Source: a marine bacterium B5-7 (lineage in GTDB: Bacteria; Pseudomonadota; Gammaproteobacteria; Arenicellales; CAJQKF01). From it: DNA of 64,000 bases. The notes beneath the pieces are model-generated. The model searched no databases. It was not told the origin of the DNA and saw nothing but the letters and a program-made list of their open reading frames with translations. The translations under genes and the position numbers were made by a program. The stretch covers positions 140,469-204,468 of the forward strand of contig BQJD01000004.1 in the NCBI GenBank assembly GCA_021604525.1, given 5' to 3'. This document shows positions 45,536 through 55,804 of this stretch, in pieces (position 1 is the first letter of the stretch; each line of letters begins with the position of its first letter).

Positions 45536-47992
45536 ATGGTTGTTCGCAAGAAACGGATCGTTCGCAAGAAAAAAACAGTTTCCAAGAAAAAATCCGTAAA
45601 AAAGAAAGCTCGCCGAAATAAAAAACGCACAACTTCAGCCGTTCGCAGGCGTCGCCTGAAATGGGCCGTTGTTTCCATCGCGTTGTTGCTGACAATATTT
45701 GGCGGTTGGCTTGCCTGGCTTAATCACACCATTGTCAAGCGTTTCAATGAGCGTGACCTGGCATCGTTGGTACATGTCTACTCACGTCCCGTCGAGTGGT
45801 TCAAGGGTGCCCACATAGGCCTTGAAAAAGCTGTTGATGTGCTCCTGGCCAGTGGTTACCGTCAACGTCGCAGTGCCCATGAAGTGGGCGATTTTTCAGT
45901 GGAAAATCGCTCCCTTGATCTGGTCACCCGACAGTTTGAATATGCCGATGCGTTATATCCGTCGCAGCGCGTCCGGGTACGCTTTGGTAAGGGTGGAATC
46001 GAGAGTATAAAACTGCAATCAAGCGACAAGCCTCTGGCGGTGCTGTTGCTCGATCCGGTGGAGGTGGGATCGTTGGCTTCGAACCAGCAGGAAGATCGTC
46101 GGGTGCTCCGCTTGCACGAGGTTCCGGATCGTTTTCTAAAGGTGTTGTTGGCCGTTGAGGATCGACGTTTCTCGTCCCATCCAGGTGTGGATCCCGTGGC
46201 GATTGCACGGGCTTTGATTGCTAATCTGCGTTCCGGCAGGGTGACCCAGGGAGGCAGCACGATTACCCAGCAATTGGTGAAAAATCTCTACCTGAATTCC
46301 GAGCAAACCCTGACGCGTAAAATAACGGAGGCGCTGTATGCGTTATTGCTGGAACGAAACTTTGACAAGGATGAGATTCTCGAGGCCTACATCAATGAAA
46401 TATTCCTGGTACAAGTAGGCAACCGCGCGCTTCATGGATTTGAGTTGGCGAGCGAGAACCTGTTCGGACGGCCACTTAACGAACTGGATTTAAATGATTA
46501 CGCATTACTGGTGGGGATGATCAAGGCGCCGAGTGCCTACCACCCGAGACGTCACCCCAAAAAGGCCCTGGAACGTCGTAATACCGTGCTGCAATTATTG
46601 GCAGATAACGGTCTCATCAGTGAAAAGGAACGCGCAGCACTCTCCGCCAGACCACTAAGGGTGTCCGCTGCGGCGAGCCGGGGAGGGCAACCCCATGCGG
46701 CGTTCCTCGACCTGGTTCGCAGACAAGTGAGCGAACGCGGAATGAGTGGTGATGTTCCCAACGGCGAATTTAAAGTCTGGTCGACCATGGATCCGGTAAT
46801 TCAGCGTTCTGCCGAGACTGCATTGAATCGAGGACTTAAGCGGATTGAAACCGCGCGCGGTATGAAGCCCAACACCTTGCAGGGAGCGATTGTTGTACTG
46901 CGTGCCGAGAACGGTCATGTACTGGCGCTGGTTGGCGATCGTCGTCGGGACTATGCCGGATTCAATCGCGCCCTCGACGCGCACCGTTCGGTTGGCTCGT
47001 TGTTAAAACCTGTCATCGCGCTGACTGCGTTTGAATCACCGGCAGCCTATACCCTGTCAAGCCCGATAGACGATGGGCCTTTTTCAATCAAGCTTAAAAA
47101 CGGTGATAGTTGGGCGCCCGGAAATTACGATGGTCAGTTTCACGGCATTGTGCCACTGGCCACGGTGGTGGAGAAGTCCTACAACGTTGCCTCGGCGCGA
47201 TTGGGTCTGGATGTTGGTATTGGCCCGTTTGTATCCCGGCTTTCAAGCCTGACGCTGGATTCAACGCCACCGGCCTATCCATCGGCGTTATTGGGCGCGG
47301 TTGAGATGACGCCGCTTGAAGTAGCTCGTTTATATTTGCCCTTTGCCAATGGTGGACTTGGTTTCCCGCTTAGAGCCTTTGTATCGGTAACCGACGATAA
47401 AAGGCGGATTCGTGGAAGATTTCCATCTACGACCAAACGCCTGATCGCTCCTGATAAGCGTTTTCTGGTCGATGATCTGTTACGGGGCGTGGTGGAACGG
47501 GGTACCGCCAGTCGGGTATTGGGCGATTTCGGCCGAAATCACGGGCTCGCCGGTAAAACCGGCACCACGGATGATTACCGGGATAGCTGGTTTACCGGTT
47601 ACAGCGCCAACTATGTGGTAGCAGTGTGGGTCGGTCGTGACGACAACCGATCCACAGGCCTGTCAGGGGCCAGCGGTGCGCTAACCATCTGGCGGGATCT
47701 GATGCAATCGTTGCCACTTGGTTCCAACCGACGTGATCCGCCGGCTAATATCGAATGGCACACGGTGGATACAGTATCTGGACTCCAGGTCAGTAAACGC
47801 TGTGCCACGGCGCGACAAATGCCATTTATTGTCGGCAGTAAAACTCCTCGCCGCGGCGCTTGCGGACAGAATGCGCCTGATCCTGATGAACGCGATGGCG
47901 GTTCAGGACGTGTCCGCAATTGGCTGGAATCAATATTTTCAGGTCAGCACAGCGCCCAGGCCCCGGCAGATGTTGAAAGCGGACGTCGTTAG
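45536..47992 (+). CDS. mrcB: Bifunctional penicillin-binding protein 1b
   Basis: Builds and crosslinks peptidoglycan at the periplasmic face of the inner membrane. A 42-residue, very Lys/Arg-rich cytoplasmic tail precedes one membrane helix (43-62). The UB2H-like domain (about 75-165) is followed by the GT51 glycosyltransferase with Glu208 in VEDRRFSSHPGVD and QGGSTITQQLVKNLYL. The transpeptidase has the Ser488-x2-Lys491 motif, SYN at 548-550 and KTGT at 674-677. The 818-residue length and UB2H identify PBP1b rather than PBP1a. Confidence 0.94.
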   Translation: MVVRKKRIVRKKKTVSKKKSVKKKARRNKKRTTSAVRRRRLKWAVVSIALLLTIFGGWLAWLNHTIVKRFNERDLASLVHVYSRPVEWFKGAHIGLEKAVDVLLASGYRQRRSAHEVGDFSVENRSLDLVTRQFEYADALYPSQRVRVRFGKGGIESIKLQSSDKPLAVLLLDPVEVGSLASNQQEDRRVLRLHEVPDRFLKVLLAVEDRRFSSHPGVDPVAIARALIANLRSGRVTQGGSTITQQLVKNLYLNSEQTLTRKITEALYALLLERNFDKDEILEAYINEIFLVQVGNRALHGFELASENLFGRPLNELDLNDYALLVGMIKAPSAYHPRRHPKKALERRNTVLQLLADNGLISEKERAALSARPLRVSAAASRGGQPHAAFLDLVRRQVSERGMSGDVPNGEFKVWSTMDPVIQRSAETALNRGLKRIETARGMKPNTLQGAIVVLRAENGHVLALVGDRRRDYAGFNRALDAHRSVGSLLKPVIALTAFESPAAYTLSSPIDDGPFSIKLKNGDSWAPGNYDGQFHGIVPLATVVEKSYNVASARLGLDVGIGPFVSRLSSLTLDSTPPAYPSALLGAVEMTPLEVARLYLPFANGGLGFPLRAFVSVTDDKRRIRGRFPSTTKRLIAPDKRFLVDDLLRGVVERGTASRVLGDFGRNHGLAGKTGTTDDYRDSWFTGYSANYVVAVWVGRDDNRSTGLSGASGALTIWRDLMQSLPLGSNRRDPPANIEWHTVDTVSGLQVSKRCATARQMPFIVGSKTPRRGACGQNAPDPDERDGGSGRVRNWLESIFSGQHSAQAPADVESGRR

Positions 47993-48118
47993 CGGCATCG
48001 GCTAATATTGATTGGATCGGTTTAGCCACTAAGGACTGCTTCAAAAATTCAAAATTTTGCCAGTAAAGTGGGCGGCACGTTTGCTGCGAAGTGGCGGGCG
48101 TGGGTCGTCTTGATGCCG

Positions 48119-48631
48119 TCAGTTCTGGTCCGAGGTCTCACCTGAACAAATTTTAAGGCGTTTGGCGAGTCGCTCAAGCGCATTCGCGAGATCAGGATTG
48201 GATACAGTAGAAGCCCCCATATGAACTGAATGTGCTGCCGATTGTGTCGGTTTTTGTGGTTTTTCCGGTGCCTCCCGAATACCGACTTCCGGCCGGGGCG
48301 CGACCAGCACACGTATCGAGCGAATCTCGACACGGGCCTCGCGAAACCCATGAATCAGCCGTTCACGGCGATTTCTCAGCCAACTCGCCCAAACTGGATG
48401 AGGAGTGTAGATATTAAGATCGCCGTCGCGAAACAGAATAAGATCGCAATTCAGACGAATATCATCGGGAACCAGGGTGTCGAAGGCGGCCTGGGCGCGA
48501 AGTCTTGGAACGTCATTGGCGATACGTTCGAGGGCGCCTTCAAGTCCGCTCAATGCGAGATATCCCTTAAGCTGTCTTGGTCGGGTGTTTTCCTTGTATA
48601 ATGCGCGGTTAGTTCGGTTACCGACTCTCAT
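48119..48631 (-). CDS. dciA: DciA / DUF721-family replicative helicase loader
   Basis: The core RLRAQAAFDTLVPDDIRLNCDLILFRDGDLNIYTPHPVWASWLRNRRERLIHGF (shortened: LNIYTPHPVWASWLRNR) is the KH-like DUF721 domain of DciA, which loads DnaB in bacteria without DnaC. The ATG at 48631 has AGGTG seven bases before it; a GTG at 48640 is less likely. At 170 residues it has a family-typical variable C terminus. Position beside an M23 peptidase and secA matches the Pseudomonas arrangement. Confidence 0.85.
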   Translation of the reverse strand: MRVGNRTNRALYKENTRPRQLKGYLALSGLEGALERIANDVPRLRAQAAFDTLVPDDIRLNCDLILFRDGDLNIYTPHPVWASWLRNRRERLIHGFREARVEIRSIRVLVAPRPEVGIREAPEKPQKPTQSAAHSVHMGASTVSNPDLANALERLAKRLKICSGETSDQN

Positions 48632-48664
48632 TGGATACACCTGTGAGACGTATATGCTGACATC

Positions 48665-49624
48665 ATGCGAATAGTAATTCTGTCCGACAATGACCGCAAT
48701 GGACGTCGCGCCGGCCTCGGCGCAGGGACGCTGTTGTTCACACTTTTCCTGGTTGTTCTGTTAAGTGGCGCAATTGGACTGTCAGCCTATCGGATAAATG
48801 TGTTTCTGTCGAAGGACATGAGTTCGGTGTTAGATGATGTGCAGATTGTCGAACTGCGCGAATCACTGAAAGAGCGCCGTTTTGAACTGGCTGATCGCAA
48901 GCAGGAACTCAACGACGCCCGCAAGGAAGTTCAGCAACATCTTGATGCACTCGGTGTAAAACTTGGTGAAATGCAGGCCCAGATGTTTCGGGTTAATGCC
49001 CTCGGTCAGCGTCTGGTGGACGCGTCCGGTCTTGGTGAGGGTGAATTCGATTTCAACGCCACACCTGGTATCGGTGGTACGGCGGAAATCGATCAGATCA
49101 TGAGTAGTTACGAATATCCGGAATTTCTGGCGCGACTCGACGATATGCAGATGCGTTTACAGCAAGATGAGAATCGACTGGCGGTGATGGAAACACTGTT
49201 GATGGACAAGAAACTGAATCGCACTATGTTTCCTGATGCATGGCCGGTCAAAAGTGGCTGGATTTCCTCCCTGTTTGGTTACCGAACCGATCCTTTCTCA
49301 GGTAAAAAGGCCTTCCATACGGGGCTCGATATTGCCGGTCGTCGTGGTTCGCCCATTCAGGCGGCAGCGGCAGGTGTAGTCAAGTTTGCTGGTAAGAATT
49401 CCGGCTACGGTAAATCGGTGGTTATCCAGCATGCCAATGGTTACTCAACCCGCTATGCCCATACCGACAGTGTACTGGTTAGTGTGGGTCAGAGAGTCGA
49501 GAAAGGCGAACCTATCGCCACAGTTGGCAGTAGTGGCCGATCCACCGGGCCGCATTTGCATTTTGAAGTGATTAAGAACGGGCGGCGGGTTAATCCGAAA
49601 GAATTTCTCCAAGCTTCACGTTGA
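48665..49624 (+). CDS. M23-family peptidoglycan endopeptidase, membrane-anchored
   Basis: The 319-residue protein has one membrane helix at 21-43, a coiled coil at about 55-110, and a LytM domain with zinc ligands His218 and Asp222 in HTGLD and His299 in GPHLHFEV, plus His297. All active-site residues are intact, so it should cut peptide crosslinks in the periplasm. It lies between dciA (divergent, 33 bp between starts) and secA, as in Pseudomonas. Confidence 0.93.
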   Translation: MRIVILSDNDRNGRRAGLGAGTLLFTLFLVVLLSGAIGLSAYRINVFLSKDMSSVLDDVQIVELRESLKERRFELADRKQELNDARKEVQQHLDALGVKLGEMQAQMFRVNALGQRLVDASGLGEGEFDFNATPGIGGTAEIDQIMSSYEYPEFLARLDDMQMRLQQDENRLAVMETLLMDKKLNRTMFPDAWPVKSGWISSLFGYRTDPFSGKKAFHTGLDIAGRRGSPIQAAAAGVVKFAGKNSGYGKSVVIQHANGYSTRYAHTDSVLVSVGQRVEKGEPIATVGSSGRSTGPHLHFEVIKNGRRVNPKEFLQASR

Positions 49625-49701
49625 GATCGTTTGGCGGAGTTGGCTAGTCGCAGTCCGCAGGCCTTGATATTGGTACTTTGCCCCTCACGTTTGTTTTATT
49701 G

Positions 49702-49747
49702 CGCCGGCCGGTGTGCACTCGTTGCGCGCGGTCGGCGTTTGAATTTT
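49702..49747 (+). terminator. Possible terminator of the M23 gene
   Basis: CGCCGGCCG (49702-49710) pairs with CGGTCGGCG (49739-49747) with one mismatch over a long 28-base spacer, followed by TTTGAATTTTG. Confidence 0.3.
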
Positions 49748-49764
49748 GTAATGAGCCTATCTAG

Positions 49765-52488
49765 ATGCTAACTAATGTATTGACCAAGGTGTTCGGCAGC
49801 CGCAATGAACGGTTGCTGAAACGAATGTCGAAGACCGTCGGACAGATTAATCATTTCGAAGCTGAACTCGAAAAGCTTGACGACGATGCGCTTCGCGCAA
49901 AAACTGATGAGTTCAGGAAACGCGCCGCCGACGGTGCCAGTAGCGAATCATTTCTGCCGGAAACCTTTGCCGTTGTTCGTGAGGCGTCCAAACGAACCCT
50001 TGGCTTGCGCCATTTCGACGTTCAGATGATTGGCGGCATGGTGCTCTTAAGCGGCAAGATTGCCGAGATGCGTACTGGTGAAGGGAAAACACTGGTCGCC
50101 ACCTTGCCGGCATATCACAATGCCGTGATGGGTAAATCGGTTCACGTGGTAACGGTGAACGACTATCTTGCCCAACGCGACGCAGACTGGATGGGGAGGG
50201 TGTACAACTTCCTTGGTCTTTCAGTTGGCGTCATTCTCTCCGGTCAGGATCACGACACCAAGAAAGCCGCATACGCCGCGGATATTGTCTACGGGACCAA
50301 CAACGAATACGGATTCGATTACTTGCGTGACAACATGGCGTTCACCGCTGATCAGCGGGTCCAGGGAAGTCTTGATTTCGCGGTGGTTGACGAAGTCGAC
50401 TCCATTCTGATCGACGAAGCTCGTACACCGCTCATCATTTCAGGGCCGGCAGAGGAAAGCACCGAACTTTACGGTCAGATCGACAAGCTGGTGCCGAAGC
50501 TGGTACGACAGAAGGAAGAAGACGGTCCGGGAGACTATTATGTCGACGAGAAGTCTCGTCAGGCGTATCTGACCGAGGAAGGCAACGAAACCATTGAGCA
50601 GTTGCTGGCAGAATCCGGCTTGCTCGAAGAGAATTCGGGGCTCTACGACGTCAGCAATATCAGCCTGTTACATCACGTCAATGCTGCCCTGCGTGCCCAC
50701 GCACTGTTTCAGAAAGACGTCGACTACATCGTCCGTGATGGTCGAATCATCATTGTTGACGAATTCACCGGCCGCATGATGGAAGGACGGCGCTGGTCTG
50801 AAGGATTGCACCAGGCAATGGAAGCGAAGGAAGGCGTGCCGATTCAACAGGAAAATCAGACGCTCGCCTCGATCACGTTCCAGAATTATTTCAGGCTCTA
50901 CGATACCCTGTCCGGGATGACGGGTACCGCCGATACTGAAGCAGCAGAGTTTCATCAGATCTACGGGCTCGAAGTGGCGATTATTCCGACCCATCGCGAG
51001 ATGATCCGCGACGACCAGCCGGATCTTGTCTACCGAACGGCTGCGGAGAAGTTTCAGGCAATCAGCGAGGGAGTCGAAGACTGCGTCGCTCGCAAGCAAC
51101 CCGTTCTGGTGGGTACCGCGTCTATCGAGACTTCCGAATATCTTTCAGATTTATTGAAGAAAAAAGGTATTCGACATGAGGTGTTAAACGCCAAGCAGCA
51201 CGAGCGTGAAGCGCAAATCGTCGCCGAAGCCGGTCGTCCCGGGTCAGTCACAATTGCCACCAACATGGCGGGTCGTGGAACCGATATTGTTCTTGGCGGT
51301 AATCTTGAAAGCGAACTGGTCGGGATTGAAGACGAATCCGAGGCCGAGGCCATTCGCACTGCCTGGAAGGAACGTCACGATCAGGTCATCAAGGCCGGCG
51401 GTTTGCATGTGCTTGGTACGGAACGTAATGAATCCCGGCGAGTTGACAACCAGTTACGCGGACGCAGCGGTCGGCAGGGCGATCCGGGGTCGAGCCGCTT
51501 TTACCTGTCAATGGAAGACAGCCTGATGCGTATCTTCGGTTCGGAGCGTGTTGCCACCTTGATGCAGAAACTCGGCATGGAAGAAGGTGAGGCGATCGAG
51601 CATCCATGGGTAACCCGGGCCATTGCCAATAGCCAGAAGAAAGTGGAAGGCCGTAACTTCGATATTCGTAAGCAACTGCTTGAGTACGATGATGTTGCCA
51701 ACGAACAGCGCAAGGTTGTCTACAACCAGCGCGACCAGCTCATGCAGGCTGAAGATATCTCTGAGCATATCGAATCCATGCGTGACGAGGTGGTCGACGA
51801 CGCAATAGGACAGTACATATCGCCGGAAACCCTTGAAGAACAGTGGGATATTTCAGGATTAGAGACGGCGCTGGAATCCGAATTCGGCGTCAAGGCAACC
51901 GTTGCCAAATGGCTTGAAGAAGACGATTCACTCCATGAAGAATCGCTTCGCCAACGCATTCGTGGTGTCATCGAAGATGCTTACAAGGCCAAGGAAGAGG
52001 CCGTTGGCGCAGACGTAATAAGACATCTGGAAAAAGCCGTGATGTTACGGGTGCTCGACGATCAGTGGAAGGAGCATCTCGCGCATATGGACCACTTGAG
52101 ACAAGGTATTGGTCTGCGTGGTTATGCTCAGAAAAATCCAAAGCAGGAGTACAAGCGTGAATCTTTCGAGATGTTTACCGCCATGCTCGCCAGGGTTCGT
52201 CATGACGTTATCACCATCCTGTCACGCATACAGGTGCGTTCGGACGCCCAGGTCGACAAGCTGGAAAGCCAGCAGCGCGATTCATCGAAAATGGAATATA
52301 TCCATGCGAATGCACAAGAACCCGTAGCAGAAGCTGCACAGGGCGGTGATGGTGGCGTTCCTCTGGAGATGCGTCGTCCCGCCGAACCAATACAGACATT
52401 TGTCCGTGAAGGCCGCAAGGTTGGTCGCAACGAGCCATGTCCATGTGGGTCGGGGAAGAAATACAAACAATGCCACGGCAAGCTCTAA
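49765..52488 (+). CDS. secA: Preprotein translocase ATPase SecA
   Basis: Motor of the Sec export system. The 907-residue protein has Walker A RTGEGKT (103-109), Walker [22 protein letters not shown] (shortened: [14 protein letters not shown]), the second motor domain with [11 protein letters not shown], a preprotein-crosslinking domain, and the C-terminal zinc-binding [14 protein letters not shown] that binds SecB and ribosomes. Highly conserved; argJ follows after 68 bases. Confidence 0.98.
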   Translation: MLTNVLTKVFGSRNERLLKRMSKTVGQINHFEAELEKLDDDALRAKTDEFRKRAADGASSESFLPETFAVVREASKRTLGLRHFDVQMIGGMVLLSGKIAEMRTGEGKTLVATLPAYHNAVMGKSVHVVTVNDYLAQRDADWMGRVYNFLGLSVGVILSGQDHDTKKAAYAADIVYGTNNEYGFDYLRDNMAFTADQRVQGSLDFAVVDEVDSILIDEARTPLIISGPAEESTELYGQIDKLVPKLVRQKEEDGPGDYYVDEKSRQAYLTEEGNETIEQLLAESGLLEENSGLYDVSNISLLHHVNAALRAHALFQKDVDYIVRDGRIIIVDEFTGRMMEGRRWSEGLHQAMEAKEGVPIQQENQTLASITFQNYFRLYDTLSGMTGTADTEAAEFHQIYGLEVAIIPTHREMIRDDQPDLVYRTAAEKFQAISEGVEDCVARKQPVLVGTASIETSEYLSDLLKKKGIRHEVLNAKQHEREAQIVAEAGRPGSVTIATNMAGRGTDIVLGGNLESELVGIEDESEAEAIRTAWKERHDQVIKAGGLHVLGTERNESRRVDNQLRGRSGRQGDPGSSRFYLSMEDSLMRIFGSERVATLMQKLGMEEGEAIEHPWVTRAIANSQKKVEGRNFDIRKQLLEYDDVANEQRKVVYNQRDQLMQAEDISEHIESMRDEVVDDAIGQYISPETLEEQWDISGLETALESEFGVKATVAKWLEEDDSLHEESLRQRIRGVIEDAYKAKEEAVGADVIRHLEKAVMLRVLDDQWKEHLAHMDHLRQGIGLRGYAQKNPKQEYKRESFEMFTAMLARVRHDVITILSRIQVRSDAQVDKLESQQRDSSKMEYIHANAQEPVAEAAQGGDGGVPLEMRRPAEPIQTFVREGRKVGRNEPCPCGSGKKYKQCHGKL

Positions 52489-52556
52489 TCTTTTGAGGTC
52501 CTTTTACCGACGGGCCAGACTTGTCAGCTTGTAAATCAGGCCGAATGGCTTAAGAA

Positions 52557-53792
52557 ATGAATAACATCAAGGTCTCGCCACTCGCTCCACGCGAATTTCC
52601 TGAATTGCCAGCAATTGTCGGTGTGCGCTTAAGCGTCGTCGCTGCAGGCATCAAGTATTCAGGGAGAACCGATGTATGGCTGGCGGAACTTGCTCCCGGC
52701 ACGGTTGTGGCAGGCGTCTTTACCCGGTCGAAAACTGCATCCGCACCGGTAGACTGGTGCCGCGAAGTCATCTCGAAGAATCACCCGCGCGCCGTACTGG
52801 TCAATTCCGGTAACGCCAACGCCTTTACCGGGGTTGCCGGTCGCGATGCAGTCAAGGCCAGTGCCACGGCGATCGCTACGCGCCTCGACTGCCAACCCGA
52901 CGATGTATTTCTGGCATCCACCGGGGTGATTGGTGAACCATTGCCGGTGCAGCGTATTACCGAGTCCATGGACGCCTTGGTGAGTGGGCTCGGTTCCGTT
53001 GGTTGGCCGCAAAGCGCTGCTGCGATCATGACAACCGATACCTTTGCCAAAGGTGCCGGCGTGCAGTTTGAACTCGATGGCGGGCATGGCCATATTGCCG
53101 GTATCTGTAAAGGCTCCGGCATGATAGAACCCGATATGGGTACCATGCTGGGATTTCTTTTTACCGATGTCGCCATCGAACGGGAAGTACTCCAGCAACT
53201 CCTCGTCGAGTGTAACGAATCGAGTTTCAACTCGATTACCGTCGACAGTGATACGTCTACCAGCGATACCGTGCTGCTGGCCGCTACTGGCACAGCGGGC
53301 AATGCGGTCATTCGTTCCATGGGCGATCCACGAATCGGGGCCTTTCGTTTAGCGCTTGACGATGTCATGCAAGACCTCGCCCGGCAGATCGTACGTGATG
53401 GTGAAGGCGCTTCGAAATTTATCACCATTGACGTGTGTGGTGCCGAGGATGATCGAGCCGCCCGGGTAATTGCCAAGTCAATCGCCAATTCACCATTGGT
53501 GAAAACTGCCATCGCCGGCGAAGATGCCAACTGGGGTCGAGTGGTCATGGCTGTCGGCAAGGCCGGTGAGCAGGCCGACCGTGATCGTTTGAGAATACGA
53601 ATGGGGGGAATTGAAATTGCCGCAAATGGACAGGCAGTTCCCGAGTACGACGAACGACCGCTCGATGCTCATCTTCGCGGTAGCGAAATCCATATCTCGG
53701 TAGATGTCGGCGTGGGTTCGGGTACGGCGCGTGTCTGGACCTGCGATCTCACCGAGGGTTATATCCGCATTAATGCGGATTACCGTTCGTGA
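52557..53792 (+). CDS. argJ: Glutamate N-acetyltransferase / amino-acid acetyltransferase ArgJ
   Basis: Transfers acetyl from N-acetylornithine to glutamate in arginine synthesis. The 411-residue precursor is expected to cleave itself before Thr196 in PDMGTMLGF (usually PxMATML), which becomes the nucleophile. STGVIGEPLP, KGSGMIEPD and EDANWGR are family blocks. Whether it also does the first arginine step cannot be read from sequence. It overlaps mutT by 4 bases. Confidence 0.96.
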   Translation: MNNIKVSPLAPREFPELPAIVGVRLSVVAAGIKYSGRTDVWLAELAPGTVVAGVFTRSKTASAPVDWCREVISKNHPRAVLVNSGNANAFTGVAGRDAVKASATAIATRLDCQPDDVFLASTGVIGEPLPVQRITESMDALVSGLGSVGWPQSAAAIMTTDTFAKGAGVQFELDGGHGHIAGICKGSGMIEPDMGTMLGFLFTDVAIEREVLQQLLVECNESSFNSITVDSDTSTSDTVLLAATGTAGNAVIRSMGDPRIGAFRLALDDVMQDLARQIVRDGEGASKFITIDVCGAEDDRAARVIAKSIANSPLVKTAIAGEDANWGRVVMAVGKAGEQADRDRLRIRMGGIEIAANGQAVPEYDERPLDAHLRGSEIHISVDVGVGSGTARVWTCDLTEGYIRINADYRS

Positions 53793-54187
53793 ATACGGTT
53801 CGGGCGGCAGTCGCTGTACTGTCTGACACGGCGGGTAAAATACTAGTAGCCCGCCGGCCTGCCGATAAGATATGCCCGGGAAAATGGGAATTTCCTGGCG
53901 GTAAAATCGAAGAGGGTGAATCGTCATTCGACGCGGTAGCCAGAGAAATACGCGAAGAACTCGATGTCCATGTGAGTCACGGGGAGCTTCTGATCAGCCA
54001 CGTTAATCGATTCCCTGACCGCTTGGTGTTTCTTGATGTCTGGTTGGTCCGTCACTGGAGTGGGACACCGCGAAGTGCGGAGGATCAGGACATTATGTGG
54101 ACCACGCCGGATGAAGCCCGTGTACTCGATTTTCTACCCGGACGCGATGCCATTCTGGCAGCGCTCGACTCCGTTTTGGTGGCTTGA
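53789..54187 (+). CDS. mutT: MutT-type Nudix hydrolase
   Basis: The 132-residue protein has the Nudix box GGKIEEGESSFDAVAREIREELDV, given here in parts: GGKIEEGE, then REIREELDV. The catalytic Glu residues are intact, but the usual glycine near the end (EExG) is Asp. MutT clears 8-oxo-dGTP. Start GTG at 53789 overlaps the argJ stop. The fused ThiE domain found in many Pseudomonas versions is absent. Confidence 0.88.
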   Translation: MNTVRAAVAVLSDTAGKILVARRPADKICPGKWEFPGGKIEEGESSFDAVAREIREELDVHVSHGELLISHVNRFPDRLVFLDVWLVRHWSGTPRSAEDQDIMWTTPDEARVLDFLPGRDAILAALDSVLVA

Positions 54188-54238
54188 ACGCGGTGTGTCC
54201 ATGACATTCAATAGGGTGAAAGCTTCATTGATTGCCAA

Positions 54239-54859
54239 TCAATTTTCCGTTGTGTTGGCAATCTCCAGATAGACCAGATGCAACTGGTCGACTTGACGGT
54301 ATAGATCCTCGAGCGAGCCATCGTTAACGATTACATCATCAGCAATAGCGAGGCGTTCCACGCGTGACGCTTGAGATGAAAAAATCGCATCAATCTCGTC
54401 ATCGTTGAGGTTACTTCGCAGTGTTATCCACTGGCGCCGAAGAGTATCCGGTGCATCTACAACCAGAATACGATCAACCCGTGTCGTGTCTTTGGATTCC
54501 GCCAGCAGGGGAATCGATAAAATACAGTAGGCGCTGTGACTGGCTTTGACCTGATCATCCATGGTTCGCCGAACAACGGGGTGAACCAATGCTTCAAGTC
54601 GTGCGCGGCTGGTTGGAGTATTAAATACAAGGCGGCGAAGTGCAGCACGGTCGAGGCTGCCATCATTTGCAATGACATTCGTCCCGAAGACGTCGGCGAT
54701 CTTGTCGACTAGCGGTTGGCCCGGTGCAGTGACCGTGTGGGCGATGACATCCGCGTCGATAATATCAACGCCGAGTGTTGCAAACCGATTGCTGACGGTG
54801 GTTTTTCCCGAGCCGATTCCACCCGTCAGACCGACCCGGTAAGGAGTTCGATCATTCAT
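54239..54859 (-). CDS. coaE: Dephospho-CoA kinase
   Basis: Final step of coenzyme A synthesis. The 206-residue protein has P-loop GLTGGIGSGKTTV, DADVIAH (substrate-binding Asp), LRRLVFNTPTSRARLEALVHPVVRR and the lid region RVDRILVVDAP. It overlaps pilD by 4 bases, in the order pilB-pilC-pilD-coaE common in gammaproteobacteria. Convergent with mutT. Confidence 0.96.
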   Translation of the reverse strand: MNDRTPYRVGLTGGIGSGKTTVSNRFATLGVDIIDADVIAHTVTAPGQPLVDKIADVFGTNVIANDGSLDRAALRRLVFNTPTSRARLEALVHPVVRRTMDDQVKASHSAYCILSIPLLAESKDTTRVDRILVVDAPDTLRRQWITLRSNLNDDEIDAIFSSQASRVERLAIADDVIVNDGSLEDLYRQVDQLHLVYLEIANTTEN

Positions 54860-55719
54860 CCGATGTTCAACAGTTTGATATATTCATCAATGATCGTCTG
54901 ACCCCAAAACATGGATACCCAGCCTGCGCCGGCCAGGAATGGGCCAAACGGAATCGGATGGTCACGCCCGCGTTTGGACATCAGTATATACGCTCCGCCA
55001 ACAAGGGCGCCAAGTAGCGAACTCATCAATATGACCAGGGGAAGCATTTGCCAGCCAAGCCATGCGCCGATAGCTGCGACCAGTTTGAAATCGCCATAAC
55101 CGAGCCCTTCCTTGCCGGTGATCAGGCGGAACGCGTGATATACCGCCCACAGGATCAGGTAGCCGACGACAGCACCGACAACAGCCATGGGAAGATCAGT
55201 GAACGTACCTTTGATGTTAATTAAAAGTCCCAGCCATAACAGTGGAAGAGTTATTACATCCGGTAACAGGTAGTGCTCGAGGTCAATAACAAAAAGTGCC
55301 AGTAGCGCACAACTGAACACCGCCGCACCAATTACCATGAGGGGTGTCGGCATTGCCATCGTCGCAAATACGACTGCCAATGCCCCCAGTATTTCAACCA
55401 GTGGATAGCGCTTTGAAATCGGTGAATTGCAATGCGCGCATCGGCCGCGGAGTATCAGGTAGCTTATAACCGGGATATTGTCGCGAATCCTGAGTTCAGT
55501 ACCACAGTCAGGGCAGGCGGAGGCAGGTACAACCAGGTTCGTCGTGGTGTGTTTGTGGTTTCCGCTAGTGTCCGAACTATCATCACCAATTGCAGCATCT
55601 ATCATAATCGGTAGTCGATGGATAACCACATTCAGAAAGCTGCCTATACATAACCCGACAAGGGCAGCGAAAGTCAGAACGAACGCAGGATTCGCTTGTG
55701 GAAAAGCGTCAATTACCAT
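54856..55719 (-). CDS. pilD: Type IV prepilin peptidase / N-methyltransferase
   Basis: Membrane aspartic peptidase that cuts and methylates prepilins. With the ATG at 55719 it has 287 residues, the usual size; the longer frame to 55872 has no family similarity. CIGSFLNVVIHRLP, the two zinc-binding pairs CPDC and CAHC, and the catalytic Asp residues in VIDLEHYLLPD and GYGDFKL are all present. About seven membrane helices. Confidence 0.95.
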   Translation of the reverse strand: MVIDAFPQANPAFVLTFAALVGLCIGSFLNVVIHRLPIMIDAAIGDDSSDTSGNHKHTTTNLVVPASACPDCGTELRIRDNIPVISYLILRGRCAHCNSPISKRYPLVEILGALAVVFATMAMPTPLMVIGAAVFSCALLALFVIDLEHYLLPDVITLPLLWLGLLINIKGTFTDLPMAVVGAVVGYLILWAVYHAFRLITGKEGLGYGDFKLVAAIGAWLGWQMLPLVILMSSLLGALVGGAYILMSKRGRDHPIPFGPFLAGAGWVSMFWGQTIIDEYIKLLNIG

Positions 55720-55804
55720 ATCAGGGATGACGACCGGGCTGTGTGAACGATTGCGTGTGCAATATTGATAGCTGTGAACGAATCGAATTCGGACAGAATC
55801 TGTA

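Noticed and set aside
48049..48351. Minus-strand ORF overlapping dciA in another frame
   Set aside because: The dciA frame holds the DUF721 core; this frame has no family features.
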